Origin: Dallia pectoralis
Taxonomy: Eukaryota; Chordata; Actinopteri; Esociformes; Umbridae
NCBI GenBank assembly: GCA_029465975.1
Contig: CM055730.1
Coordinates: 17,329,918 to 17,393,917 of the forward strand
DNA length: 64,000 nucleotides
Direction of reading: 5' to 3'
The notes below the pieces were generated by a model. It had not been told where the DNA came from, did no database searches, and saw only the letters and a list, made by a program, of their open reading frames with translations. Made by a program: the position numbers and the translations under genes. Below, piece after piece: positions 51,436 to 63,360 of this stretch (the first letter of the stretch is position 1; every line of letters begins with the position of its first letter).

Positions 51436-52589
51436 CATCCAATTGGGGACAACAGAAATTAAAGCGTGGAGATTGCAGACAAGCCCTGACTACAACCACA
51501 TGACAACCAGTTGGTAACCCAAACCACAGATGCCTAAAGGCGTCTCTATGCTCAGGACCTGACACCCGTGCTCGGGGCTCAGACCGAACCCAGAAGTTTC
51601 TGGTACCGGACAGATCTGTTTCTGCAACCAATAATTGGGTTTAAAGATTTAGTTCAGGACCGCATTTAAGACATCAGTTATTTGTTTGGTCGTAGAAGAG
51701 GTGTTCTAATGTGACCTCATGCATGTTGGCATAGTGTAGCGCCAGAGCAAGGTTTTTGTTATTTATTTATTTATCATTATTGCGATTCTTTATTATTGAC
51801 TAATAAGAAGCCCAAAATTGACTATCCTTTATCAGGCAGAAGCAGCATCTAAAAACACAGTCAGTTTAAAGACTAATCATCAGGCAGAAATAAAAACAGA
51901 TACCTTCATCTGAAAAACAAACAAAACTATTTTTGTATGAAATTTCCTTAAATATTTCTTCCTGATGGGAACTTCAGTTTTGTGGTGTCTTTATGGGACC
52001 GGTTCTTCTCGGGAATTTTCAGGTTTAGTCCTGGTGGGCAAGACCTGCAGAGAAAGACGGGTTTTAGAGTGGACTGACAGAAAGTCTTTGTTGCGCTTGG
52101 AGAGAACAAGGACGGTTTTGACAGATCATTGGCTAGCAAGGGAGGGAGGCTGCTAGAGGAAGCTGTGGCGTTAGCATGCTAATCTCTTGGTACTTGATCT
52201 ACCTCTCACAAGTGGACACCGTTCCCTTTGTAGTGCAATTTGGGCCACAGAAAATGTTACTGTTTCAGAGACAGATTCTTAACACTGGCCCACGTTACAC
52301 TGTTCGATTGGAGAATTTTTCTTGAGGCCTGCCCATGTACCGGTCAGTTAAGACCAAGGGCCTTTAACAAGAACAGATAACGTGTCTGTGTTTAAATGTG
52401 TAATCGTCCGTACGTTTTGTGCATGTTGTGTTGTAGAAACACTTTGCTCTCTGAGGCGTCGAAGATGTATAAAAACACGGAATTAAAGCTATGAAGACAT
52501 TGCAGAACACAGAATTGCTGAGGAAACTATTACAAAAAACAATGTATTGTGAATGACTGACTAATGAGTCATTTGTTTCTTCCCCTCAG
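51436..52589. other. End of plpp4 intron 1
   Basis: No other exon or transposon is recognised. The last ~20 bases (TTTGTTTCTTCCCCTCAG) form a good polypyrimidine tract and AG acceptor for exon 2 at 52590. Confidence 0.6.
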
Positions 52590-52698
52590 ATTCACTGAGT
52601 TCTTGGAGCCATTTGAGAGAGTGATTCAGCCAGAGGAACTGTGGCTTTATAAAAACCCTTTGGTGGAGTCGGACCACATCCCCAAGAGGGTTATGTTC
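52590..52698 (+). CDS. plpp4: plpp4 coding exon 2
   Basis: This 109-base exon is bounded by TTCCCCTCAG and GTAAGT. Its first base completes the Val codon split by intron 1. It then encodes 36 residues, starting FTEFLEPFERVIQPEELWLY and ending KNPLVESDHIPKRVMF, up to a codon boundary. The IQPEE.WLYKNP segment is a hallmark of PLPP4/PLPP5, lying in the loop after the first membrane segment. Skipping this exon would shift the frame (109 is not a multiple of 3). It is flanked by a GT array upstream and a CA microsatellite only 40 bases downstream of its donor. Confidence 0.95.
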
Positions 52699-52738
52699 GT
52701 AAGTAGAACACATGACAGATGGATGCACATTCAAGTGG

Positions 52739-54331
<1,593 letters not shown>

Positions 54332-54672
54332 TGTGCAGGAGCCGTATATCCGTTTGCTGTCCTTTAAATAAACCGGACCCAAACTCAAAACAAACCGTAA
54401 ACGGCGACAAAAACACGTACTGGTCGAATGAAAGGAAAATGCGCATATAGCGACTTAAAACAAGCACCTTCAAACAACAATTCTAACGTGTTACAAAAAC
54501 ACTCACCTCTACAAACAATGTGACATAGAACAATGCGAAGCAATGAGTGCACTGCTCGCGACCCTCTTATATCCCATTGATTACAAGCAGAAACAGCTGA
54601 GTGACAAAACATAAACAAGGAAGTGAATCACCGAAAGGTCTGTGTAGCCACGCCCCCACACCATTCGTGACA
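54332..54672 (-). repeat. LTR-like direct repeat, left copy (341 bp)
   Basis: It begins TGTGCAGGAG and ends CGTGACA, so it has TG...CA borders. It is identical to 56030-56370 except for a 25-base internal segment that is inverted (54356-54380). On the minus strand a TATA-like GGGATATAAGAG occurs (about 54567-54578). A purine-rich AGTGGGGGAT directly precedes the repeat on the minus strand (54675-54684), resembling the polypurine tract before the 3' LTR of Ty3-type retrotransposons. If so, this is the 3' LTR of an element in minus orientation, antisense to plpp4. Confidence 0.8.
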
Positions 54673-54821
54673 GTATCCCCCACTAAAAGGCTAGCTCCCC
54701 AGATAGCCGAACGGAAACACAAAACCAAAACAAGGGAGCAACAGGGAGAGAACCCGCAGTCAAACCCAAAAGGGTCAGTCCAGGACCGCAGGTCCAGCCC
54801 TGAAAAGGCCTCGGTGGCTGA
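54673..54821 (-). other. Internal remnant between the LTR-like repeat and the minisatellite
   Basis: About 150 bases of unique sequence including the polypurine-like tract. On the minus strand it would be the region just before a 3' LTR. No protease, reverse transcriptase or integrase motif is present anywhere between the two LTR-like repeats, so any element here lost its coding interior. Confidence 0.5.
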
Positions 54822-55000
54822 GAGGCCGCCATCTAGTGCGGCAGAGAGACCGCCATCTAGTGCGGCAGAGAGACCGCCATCTAGTGCGGCTGAGAGTCCG
54901 CCATCTTGTGCGGCTCAGAGTCCGCCATCTTGTGCGGCTCAGAGTCCGCCATCTTGTGCGGCTCAGAGTCCGCCATCTTGTGCAGCTCAGAGTCCGCCGT
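54822..55000. repeat. 27-bp minisatellite, first type (GCCGCCATCTAGTGCGGCAG)
   Basis: Seven to eight copies of a 27-base unit, GCCGCCATCTAGTGCGGCAG plus AGAGACC, changing to GCCATCTTGTGCGGCTCAGA from about 54895. It runs straight into the second 27-bp array. The shared unit length and shared GGCGGCCATC-like core suggest that both arrays grew from one ancestral unit. Confidence 0.9.
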
Positions 55001-56028
55001 CGTGGGCGCGTGGTGGCGGAGGCCATCGTGGGCGCCGTCGTGGCGGCGGCCATCGGGCGCAGTCGTGGCGGCGGCCATCGTGAGCGTAGTCGTGGCGGCG
55101 GCCATCGTGAGCGTAGTCGTGGCGGCGGCCATCGTGAGCGTAGTCGTGGCGGCGGCCATCGTGAGCGTAGTCGTGGCGGCGGCCATCGTGAGCGTAGTCG
55201 TGGCGGCGGCCATCGTGAGCGTAGTCGTGGCGGCGGCCATCGTGAGCGTAGTCGTGGCGGCGGCCATCGTGAGCGTAGTCGTGGCGGCGGCCATCGTGAG
55301 CGTAGTCGTGGCGGCGGCCATCGTGAGCGTAGTCGTGGCGGCGGCCATCGTGAGCGTAGTCGTGGCGGCGGCCATCGTGAGCGTAGTCGTGGCGGCGGCC
55401 ATCGTGAGCGCCAGTCGTGGCGGCGGCCATCGTGAGCGAGTCGTGGCGGCGGCCATCGTGAGCGTAGTCGTGGCGGCGGCCATCGTGAGCGTAGTCGTGG
55501 CGGCGGCCATCGTGAGCGTAGCCGTGGCGGCGGCCATCGTGAGCGCAGCCGTGGCGGCGGCCATCGTGGCGCAGTCGTGGCGGCGGCCATCGTGAGCGCA
55601 GTCGTGGCGGCGGCCATCGTGAGCGTAGCGTGGCGGCGGCCATCGTGAGCGTAGTCGTGGCGGCGGCCATCGTGAGCGTAGTCGTGGCGGCGGCCATCGT
55701 GGCGTAGTCGTGGCGGCGGCCATCGTGAGCGTAGCGTGGCGGCGGCCATCGTGGGCGTAGTCGTGGCGGCGGCCATCGTGAGCGTAGCCACGTGGGCGCT
55801 GGCGGCGGCGGCCATCGTGAGCGTAGTCGTGGCGGCGGCCATCGTGAGCGTAGCCGTGGCGGCGGCCATCGTGAGCGCAGTCGTGGCGGCGGCCATCGTG
55901 AGCGCAGTCGTGGCGGCGGCCATCGTGAGCGTAGTCGTGGCGGCGGCCATCGTGAGCGTAGTCGTGGCGGCGGCCATCGTGAGCGTAGTCGTGGCGGCGG
56001 CCATCGTGAGCGTAGTCGTGGCGCGGCC
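55001..56028. repeat. 27-bp GC-rich minisatellite, second type (GTCGTGGCGGCGGCCATCGT)
   Basis: About 38 copies of GTCGTGGCGGCGGCCATCGT plus GAGCGTA, nearly perfect from 55080 to 55400, with later units carrying CGCAG, AGCGT or missing bases. It is far more GC- and CpG-rich than the surrounding intron. The unit is a multiple of 3 and stop-free in most frames, giving open frames up to 409 codons that are repeat artefacts. Confidence 0.96.
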
Positions 56029-56029
56029 T

Positions 56030-56370
56030 TGTGCAGGAGCCGTATATCCGTTTGGGTCAGGTTTATTTAAAGGACAGCAAACTCAAAACAAACCGTAAAC
56101 GGCGACAAAAACACGTACTGGTCGAATGAAAGGAAAATGCGCATATAGCGACTTAAAACAAGCACCTTCAAACAACAATTCTAACGTGTTACAAAAACAC
56201 TCACCTCTACAAACAATGTGACATAGAACAATGCGAAGCAATGAGTGCACTGCTCGCGACCCTCTTATATCCCATTGATTACAAGCAGAAACAGCTGAGT
56301 GACAAAACATAAACAAGGAAGTGAATCACCGAAAGGTCTGTGTAGCCACGCCCCCACACCATTCGTGACA
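56030..56370 (-). repeat. LTR-like direct repeat, right copy (341 bp)
   Basis: It matches 54332-54672 base for base outside the 25-base segment 56054-56078, which is in the opposite orientation to that in the left copy, with one mismatch. On the minus strand this copy carries AAATAAAC in sense direction (a possible poly(A) signal), which the left copy lacks because of the inversion. No matching target duplication is seen outside the pair (AGCCA on the left, AAAGG on the right), and no clear tRNA primer site adjoins this copy. Confidence 0.8.
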
Positions 56371-57370
56371 AAAGGTTTCACTCTGTCTGCCCCATGTGTG
56401 GCTTGAACCGCCAATCATCTCAACACAATGTTCTCTGTCATCCTCAAAGCATTGTTACTTCTGACCCACAAACAGCAACAATGAACTTCTTCCAGAGACA
56501 GTGACATAACCGATTTCATGTTTCCAGTTAGTTTTTTTGAAAATTGGCAAATACAAGTTGTTTGTGTGTAGATTTATGGAAATTGTTTTTAATCAAATAT
56601 AATAATGTATATTGCACAACAGCTTTTGAGAAAGTAAATGGGTTTGAAGATTTTCTGAAGTCACTGGCGTATGCTAATTAGTCTACAGAATAAATACATG
56701 AAATAGTTTTTGAAAGCCTGTCCCTTTGCAATATTGTTTTTTTTGACAAAGGTAACAACCACTGCTTTTATACGTAAGTGCGTGTGGATATATATATATA
56801 TATGCATAGTAACAAAGACATTTCTGAGACCACTAAGATTTCTGAAGGCTACGTGATAGATTTCTGCGCTGGTGCAGGACTACCGTACTACTTGCTGCTA
56901 GGCTGATATTTTTTATAATAAGTTTGTCAGGGAAGTCCACACCACCCATGTACTTATAGTGGAATCCTTGCAGTTAATTTGATTGATAATGACAGTGTGG
57001 TTATGCACCATGGCGAGGACCATCACAGTCCCAGCATATATGAACAATGGTGCAGGCAAAGAGGTTTCTCTGGGTGTGATATTATTTCTGAAAGATGTGG
57101 AGAGCTTAGTCGAGGATATGTTTCATCTTGGACTGGAGATCTTATCCCTGCTGGTCTCTCTGTACTCTAGTTTTCATTGTAGTTGAAATGGAGGTTGGTA
57201 CTTACTAGCTGACATCGGTTTCTTGGCGTCACTCTGGAAAAGTTGGGGTGCAGCCAAGCAACACTCTTTTGCTGCTTCAGTAGTCAGTCGTCTTATATAT
57301 TTTATCACATCCAATCCTAACTGAATCCCCAAACATGTTTCCACACGGCCATATGGCTTCTAAATCTGCA
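56371..57370. other. Intron 2 stretch, no gene recognised
   Basis: AT-rich sequence with a short (TA)n run at about 56790-56803. No exon is recognised. Confidence 0.45.
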
Positions 57371-58088
57371 AGTGTGTAATACGAGTAATACGAGCCAGTG
57401 TGTAATACGAGCCAGTGTGTAATACGAGCCAGTGTGTAATACGAGCCAGTGTGTAATACGAGCCAGTGTGTAATACGAGTAATACGAGCCAGTGTGTAAT
57501 ACGAGCCAGTGTGTAATATGAGCGAGTGTGTAATACGAGCCAGTGTGTAATACGAGCGAGTGTGTAATACGAACCAGTGTGTAATACGAACCAGTGTGTA
57601 ATACGAACCAGTGTGTAATACGAGCCAGTGTGTAATACGAGCCAGTGTGTAATACGAGCCAGTGTGTAATACGAACCAGTGTGTAATACGAGCCAGTGTG
57701 TAATACAAGCCAGTGTGTAATACGAGCCAATGTGTAATACGAGCCAGTGTGTAATACGAGCCAGTGTGTAATACGAGCCAGTGTGTAATACGAGCCAGTG
57801 TGTAATACGAGCCAGTGTGTAATACGAGCGAGTGTGTAATACGAGCGAGTGTGTAATACGAGCGAGTGTGTAATACGAGCGAGTGTGTAATACGAGCCAA
57901 TGTGTAATACGAGCCAGTGTGTAATACGAGCCAGTGTGTAATACGAGCGAGTGTGTAATACGAGCGAGTGTGTAATACGAGCGAGTGTGTAATACGAGCG
58001 AGTGTGTAATACGAGCCAGTGTGTAATACGAGCGAGTGTGTAATACGAGCGAGTGTGTAATATGAGCCAGTGTGTAATACGAGCCAGT
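57371..58088. repeat. 17-bp minisatellite (GTGTGTAATACGAGCCA)
   Basis: About 42 copies of GTGTGTAATACGAGCCA, with a C/G variant (GAGCCA or GAGCGA) and GAACCA in a cluster at about 57565-57680. GAGCGA units cluster at about 57825-57890 and 57945-58060. The minus strand is open for ~200 codons as a Tyr/Thr/Leu/Ile/His repeat, not a gene. Confidence 0.96.
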
Positions 58089-58172
58089 TTAACTGAGTCC
58101 TAGCATTTCTATTGATCTCTATACCTCCAGAGCATCAATAACATCATAATATATGACCTGTGGACATTGTGG

Positions 58173-58328
58173 ACATTGACCAACATTGTGTCATATAGAT
58201 CTTGGCTACTTTACACTCTGTGATACATTGACCAACATTGTGTCATGTAGATCTTGGCTACTTTACACTCTGTGACACATTGACCCACATTGTGTCATAT
58301 AGATCTTGGCTACTTTACACTCTGTGAC
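58173..58328. repeat. 52-bp tandem repeat, three copies
   Basis: The unit starts ACATTGACCAACATTGTGTC and continues ATATAGATCTTGGCTACTTT and ACACTCTGTGAT. Copies begin at 58173, 58225 and 58277 with only a few substitutions. Confidence 0.95.
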
Positions 58329-59552
58329 CTCTGGCCCCAGGGTCCTGTCATCAAAAGGCCTCATCCAATCAACGCTCTTCTCTGGTCACCTCTCTAGCCA
58401 ATCTCCTGCATCTCACAACCCGCCACTCCATCGGTACAGCCTCCTCGTCTCTCTACGAGCTCTGATTAACTCTGGTGAATATGATATGTGCTTGCCTGGT
58501 TAGGATTTAAGTGGTAATACAGTTTGGGGTATGGGCTGTGGTGGTCGGTTGTAGGATATATAACGGTGTGCTTTTGTGTGGCACAATGTCTTCCTTTTGT
58601 TTCAAGTCGTGGTGTGGTGAGGTGCATGTTATTGTCTTGTGTATTCATTTGGCCTTATTGTATTTAATTGGCTTTTCATTTCCCTAGACCTATAAAAAAG
58701 AAAACACTAAATTGGTTTGGGACATTATCAGGCGTAATAAAGACTGGTTTTATGCACATTAAACGTGGTCACATGTAATGGCTGATGCATTCAATTAAAA
58801 AAAAATTATTTTTGTATTTATATACCGGTCCTTACAGGGGTCCAGCAAAACTGCGGTTCACCATTGTCTCACACCCTATTTAAAACATCACTTTATCATA
58901 TACTTTTTTATTGCATGATGAGAAATAGTACACCACATTTAGAGCAAGTCTTTCATGGCTGTGTATTATGTTGATACCTCTGAGATAAAGAAAATATGAA
59001 GATATTGTGGTACCTTCTCCTACAGTGCAGAATTATCTGAAGAAATCCCCTTGGTCAATATGAGCATAATATCATATATTTTCATTGTATATCACCTTAT
59101 ACCTAAAATGTCAGAGCAATCAAACTTATTGATGATTACAATTGAATTAATGTTTTTCTGAGTGTGTCGTGATTGTGTCATTATTTCTGCCATTCAGTAT
59201 GTTGTGTATTCCTCCTTTTGATAAAATATAAAAGCTTTGGGTCTTTCTCTATTAAGTTTGATGAGGTGTGAGAAGACATTACAAGAGACCAGAGCCCATT
59301 TCTCTCCACTTTTGAGAATGCTTCTTCAGGGCAGATTTATTTTCTTCACAAAATCTCCAAGAGCAAGTTGGAAAATCATCCAGGAAGTAAAATAAAACGT
59401 TAGCACATGCCAGGGTTTATGATACTGTAAATTAACTTTAATTGTATGGTGTGTATTTAAAACATACAAACAGAAAGCACGGACCGTGGACTAAGGTGGG
59501 GCAAAAGAAAGTACAGAAAAAAAGATTCAGATTCTGGTGAAAAACAAAAAAT
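58329..59552. other. Intron 2 stretch, no gene recognised
   Basis: No exon, array or complete transposon is recognised. Confidence 0.45.
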
Positions 59553-59657
59553 GGTAAATGCTGCGCTTTCATCTAGCGCTTTTATCCAAAAATCATGGAT
59601 CGAACCGCCAACCTTCCGATTGATAGACAACCGACTCAACCCACTGAGCCACTGCCA
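59553..59657 (-). mobile_element. SINE fragment, same family as 31898-32150, internally deleted
   Basis: On the minus strand it reads GGCAGTGGCTCAGTGGGTTG, AGTCGGTTGTCTATCAATCG and an intact-looking B box GGTTCGATCC, then jumps directly to GGATAAAAGCGCTAGATG and the tail. About 150 internal bases present in the 32-kb copy are missing. The polymerase III boxes are better preserved here than in that copy. Confidence 0.85.
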
Positions 59658-60246
59658 ACGTCAATTTAATGTAATTTAAGTGGACAAAAAAACGTTATCT
59701 TTCAAATGCTAGTTCATTTGTAAGTGACCTCAAACTTTGGACCCTAGCGTGTATCTGATAGCGCTCTCATGTGCTCTACTGAAATACAAATACAATAATT
59801 AATGCACACAGATAATGCACATACACACAGACAGGCAAACACACAGAGGAATTGACCGCTGCCAGCTTGCACATACACTAGATCTGTTCAGAAACTGGTA
59901 TTGCAAACAGACACAATTTTTTTAAGCAACAAACTTCTTCTTGGCGAATTTATTATAGGTTATTAATAGCCTGAAATGTCAACTATTTCCATCTTTGAAA
60001 CTGTTTTTTTCATACAAGAAGATTTTTAATGAGATACATCATTAGAGCTACGTCCCTGTTCTATCTATTGATGAAAATGTGTTTAAAGTTTTTTGTTAAC
60101 CGTGATGATGTGACATTTATAGCAAACTGTCAAACGCTCGTGTCACATGCTTTCCCCGGGTACAAACTGTAACATTTACAACAAAAATTTGACATCTTAA
60201 CATTGTAATTAGTAATTTAATTAGTGTTTTCTTCTTTTCTTTACAG
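59658..60246. other. End of plpp4 intron 2
   Basis: No other feature is recognised. It ends with a T-rich tract (TTTTCTTCTTTTCTTTACAG) and the AG acceptor for exon 3. Confidence 0.55.
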
Positions 60247-60337
60247 GCAATCTCGTTTCTCACTCCTTTGGCTGTGATATTCGTAGTGAAGATCATTCGG
60301 CGGACAGATAAAACTGAAATTAAGGAAGCGTGCCTTG
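60247..60337 (+). CDS. plpp4: plpp4 coding exon 3 (partial gene; continues beyond the window)
   Basis: This 91-base exon encodes 30 residues plus one base: AISFLTPLAVIFVVKIIRRT then DKTEIKEACL. The first ~17 residues form the second membrane segment, followed by a charged loop. It is bounded by TTTACAG and the donor GTATGT. In the family the next residue after this split codon is Ala in the following helix, which fits the leftover G. The three conserved phosphatase motifs (the KxxxxxxRP block, the PSxH block and the SRxxxxxHxxxD block) come from later exons. No such exon was found between 60338 and 64000. Confidence 0.95.
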
Positions 60338-62486
60338 GTATGTACGTTTTAGACCCTTATGCCTCATCCTAATTTGTGTCCTACAGACCGGTTATGAATG
60401 TTATTAAATGTGTGGTTATCATGCAACTGGAAATAGCATGACTATATACCAGCCCCCTACACAGCCTGTGGGAGTAATCGTAGTTGCCAAGGTTACATCT
60501 AATGTCAAACTATAAGAACAACTTTAAATAGGTCTATTACATCATCTTCAGTTGTGTCACAATTTTTGGTCCACCAGGGACATCTAGTGGGCTAGGAGGG
60601 TGTTGGAGCACGTTTGTGATTCTATGCAATAGGATTTTGTCACAGCTGTTGAACATTTGGTTTGATTAAAGTGTCACAGCTGTATGGGATTCTGTGATTA
60701 TTTGTGTATTTATGTCTCTGGATCTAGGTGCACAGGGTTGGTTATTATTTCCAAGTTCACAATTTAAGATAGAGGTGAGAGCTTGTTTAAAGTGTAATTG
60801 CTACTGTTGTTTGGATGGTTTTTATAAGTCACTGTATATGCACAATATTATTTAACAGTTAGTGTTTTTCGCCGTTCCCGGTTTGTTCTGTGTTTATTAC
60901 TTAATAAACCTGGCTCTGCACATGGATCTTCTGCACTACACCTCCGTATTACGCGACAAGTTGATTAATGTTCACACTTTTTTAATAACAATATTTTGTA
61001 ATTTACAAATTTGTTGATGTATTTCAATTGTTTGGTTTGCAAAATATATAAAAAATTATGATGTTTTAAGCTTTTATGAAATACACATTCACAGAGGTGG
61101 CACAACAAGTTTAAAAAAGGGCTGTTGAAAAAAGTCCCTAAACCTGTAGTTTTTTCCAGAGCTGGTGACTAGTAAAACTCCAATCCCTAAATGGGTAGAT
61201 GTAATTAAGCTGTTGCAGAAAGTCTGAACATAAGCTATACTGAAATACTCTTTTAAATCATATTCAGTTTTTTTTTTAATCCAGGATAATATGTCCTGGG
61301 GAAAGGTGAAAACCCCGTCAAGGGTGTCTAAGTTCTAATTGAATATTCATTCTACCCATGTCCAATATAATAACCTTCCGTGATATGTGAGTCGTTACAT
61401 TTTGTGTGCTGATTTAACGTTGTATTCTGTAAAGCTTTACTTGCATTGTGACCCGTGTAGACTACATATTGCATGCAGAGTATTGAGGCAGCAACGCTGA
61501 GAATCATCTTTCATTTTGAGGCAGTAATGACAGCAACTGTCGTTAGAGGAGATGATGAATAAACCTTATTACCTTAGTTTACCAGGCCAGGACTGGTTGC
61601 TGTCACTCTGCTGTCCCTCTGATCATTAACACAGTGTTTACTCCTATCCTTCTGCATCTAGACGACATACTGCAATTATATATTTATAGTGAACTTCAAA
61701 AGTGTTTAGAATACTTGTTTTTTTGGCTCTGTTTTCTAGCATTTTGTATTTGAAATGATAAATGACCATGGGGTTGAAGTGTAGACTTTAATCGGCTATA
61801 ACTCCATATCAGATGAACAATTTTAAAATTACTGCACGTTTTGTTCACACAAGAAATACGACCCTTAAGCTACAGAAATGACTTTGACAGATTCACATTA
61901 TGCACAATAAAGTATTGGTGTTAAGTGCTTGGTCACATACCATTGGCATGGAATAATAGCCTATATTCTGCGACCGACAGATATTACCGGACTCAGGGTT
62001 TCTTCTCTGGTGATTCTGTCAGGCATTTTCTACAGCCTTCGTCAGTTCCTGCTTGTTTCTGGGCCTTTTTGTCTTCTGTATTTGAAAATCATGCCTAAAA
62101 TAGCATTATATCATGGGCAGTTCCTTTTTTATCCACACATTCTTTTTTAATCTCTCTGGTTCTGATTAATAGACATCTGTTCCAGAACTTTGCAGGCTCT
62201 TATATTCTAGGTGCATTTGAGCAAACCGTGATGTAACGTCTGTTTTTATGACTTACTACGGCATTGCATCTTGTGTTGCCTGCCTCGTGATGGCCAGCTT
62301 GACTTGCATTGTCACATATTTGTCAGCAACCAACATCAAATGTAAAATCTAAACTATTACATGCTGGTACTTTCAGCTTTCCATCCCATCTAGTTGGAAA
62401 CAAAGACAGATAGAACCAAAAACAAACCCACCAAAAACATAAACTGTAACATATGCTTGGTCATACATTTATCCTATTATCAGGCA
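60338..62486. other. plpp4 intron 3, first part
   Basis: The first ~110 bases have a diverged copy further along the intron (62936-63095). The rest is AT-rich, without a recognised exon. A GGCTCTGCACATGGATCTTC stretch after AATAAACC (about 60903) resembles the end of an LTR, but no pair was found. Confidence 0.4.
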
Positions 62487-62764
62487 GACTGTAGGAGAGG
62501 CTGTAGGAGAGGCTGGAGGAGAGACTGGAGGAGAGACTGTAGGAGAGGCTGGAGGAGAGGCTGGAGGAGAGACTGGAGGATAGACTGGAGGAGAGGCTAA
62601 GGCTGGAGGAGAGGCTGCAGGCTGGAGGAGAGACTTTTAGGCTATAGGAGAGGCTGGAGGAGAGACTGGAGGAGGACATTTATAGGAGAGGCCTAGGAGG
62701 ACTGGAGGGCTTTTGGAGGAGAGACTGTAGGAGAGGCTAATCTGTAGGAGAGGCTAAGAGGCTG
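62487..62764. repeat. 12-bp-based minisatellite (GCTGGAGGAGAG)
   Basis: Imperfect tandem units of GCTGGAGGAGAG and ACTGTAGGAGAG over ~280 bases, decaying toward the right (with inserts such as TTTATAGG and GGCTTTTGG). The plus strand translates as Arg/Trp repeats and the minus strand as Ser/Leu repeats; both are artefacts. Confidence 0.92.
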
Positions 62765-62766
62765 TA

Positions 62767-63360
62767 TTCTATAACATTAGACGGTTGCTGGTTTAGATGT
62801 TACCACAGTGCCTGTAGGCATGATGGAGGTAAAAGGCCAAAGCTTCCAGCAGTTACAACCTTGTTGAGCAAACGTAAGAACTAGAACAATATTGCTTCAA
62901 ATAATAAATAAAACTGAAATTAAGGAAGCAGGGCCTTATTCAGGAATTGGATATCACAACATTGTGTTGAAAAACAGGCTAGAAGTGATGTTCTTTTAAA
63001 ATGCTGTGTTTGTTACAGTCTTTTCCTACAGACCAGACTGTTATGAATGTTATTAAATGTGGCTTAGTGCATGCAACTTTAAATAGCATGACAGTTATTC
63101 CACCATGGACCACAACTGAATTCTTGATCTATCTGACACGCTTATTCGCGTAGCACGCATTCAACTTTTATCGTGGCAACTTTATCGTAGCATTTTGGTG
63201 CTCATGTACATTTCCTTTTTCAAGTTCAGACAGCTTCATCTGTTTTGTTTTAATTTCCATAGTTTTATCGCCTGAAGGGGATTCTATAACATTAGACGAT
63301 GTTACCACAGGCAAAAGCTTACAGTTACAATAACGTAAGTTGCTAAATATATTTCTTCAA
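62767..63360. repeat. Pair of diverged duplicate blocks in intron 3
   Basis: TTCTATAACATTAGACG begins at 62767 and again at 63282. Both are followed in order by GATGTTACCACAG, GGCAAAAGCTT or GGCCAAAGCTT, CAGTTACAA and AACGTAAG. The second copy lacks several small pieces. The exon 3-like fragment lies between the two. Confidence 0.75.
62901..63095 (+). pseudogene. Decayed duplicate of the plpp4 exon 3 end and its flank
   Basis: Bases 62908-62929 are identical to 60308-60329 of exon 3 (ATAAAACTGAAATTAAGGAA plus GC). The duplicate continues GGCCTTATTC where exon 3 has GCCTTGGTATG, so the splice donor is lost. Colinear intron similarity resumes at about 63024-63095, matching 60379-60445 (CCTACAGACC, TTATGAATGTTATTAAATGT, ATGCAACT, AAATAGCATGAC). 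The first part of the exon and its acceptor are not present. This is a partial local duplication, not an alternative exon. Confidence 0.82.

Noticed and set aside
54775..56004. A 409-codon minus-strand frame, the longest in the window
   Set aside because: It is the 27-bp GC-rich minisatellite. Because the unit length is divisible by 3, any stop-free frame stays open.
60870..60965. Possible LTR end (AATAAACC followed by GGCTCTGCACATGG)
   Set aside because: No second copy, no clear TG...CA borders and no target duplication could be seen.
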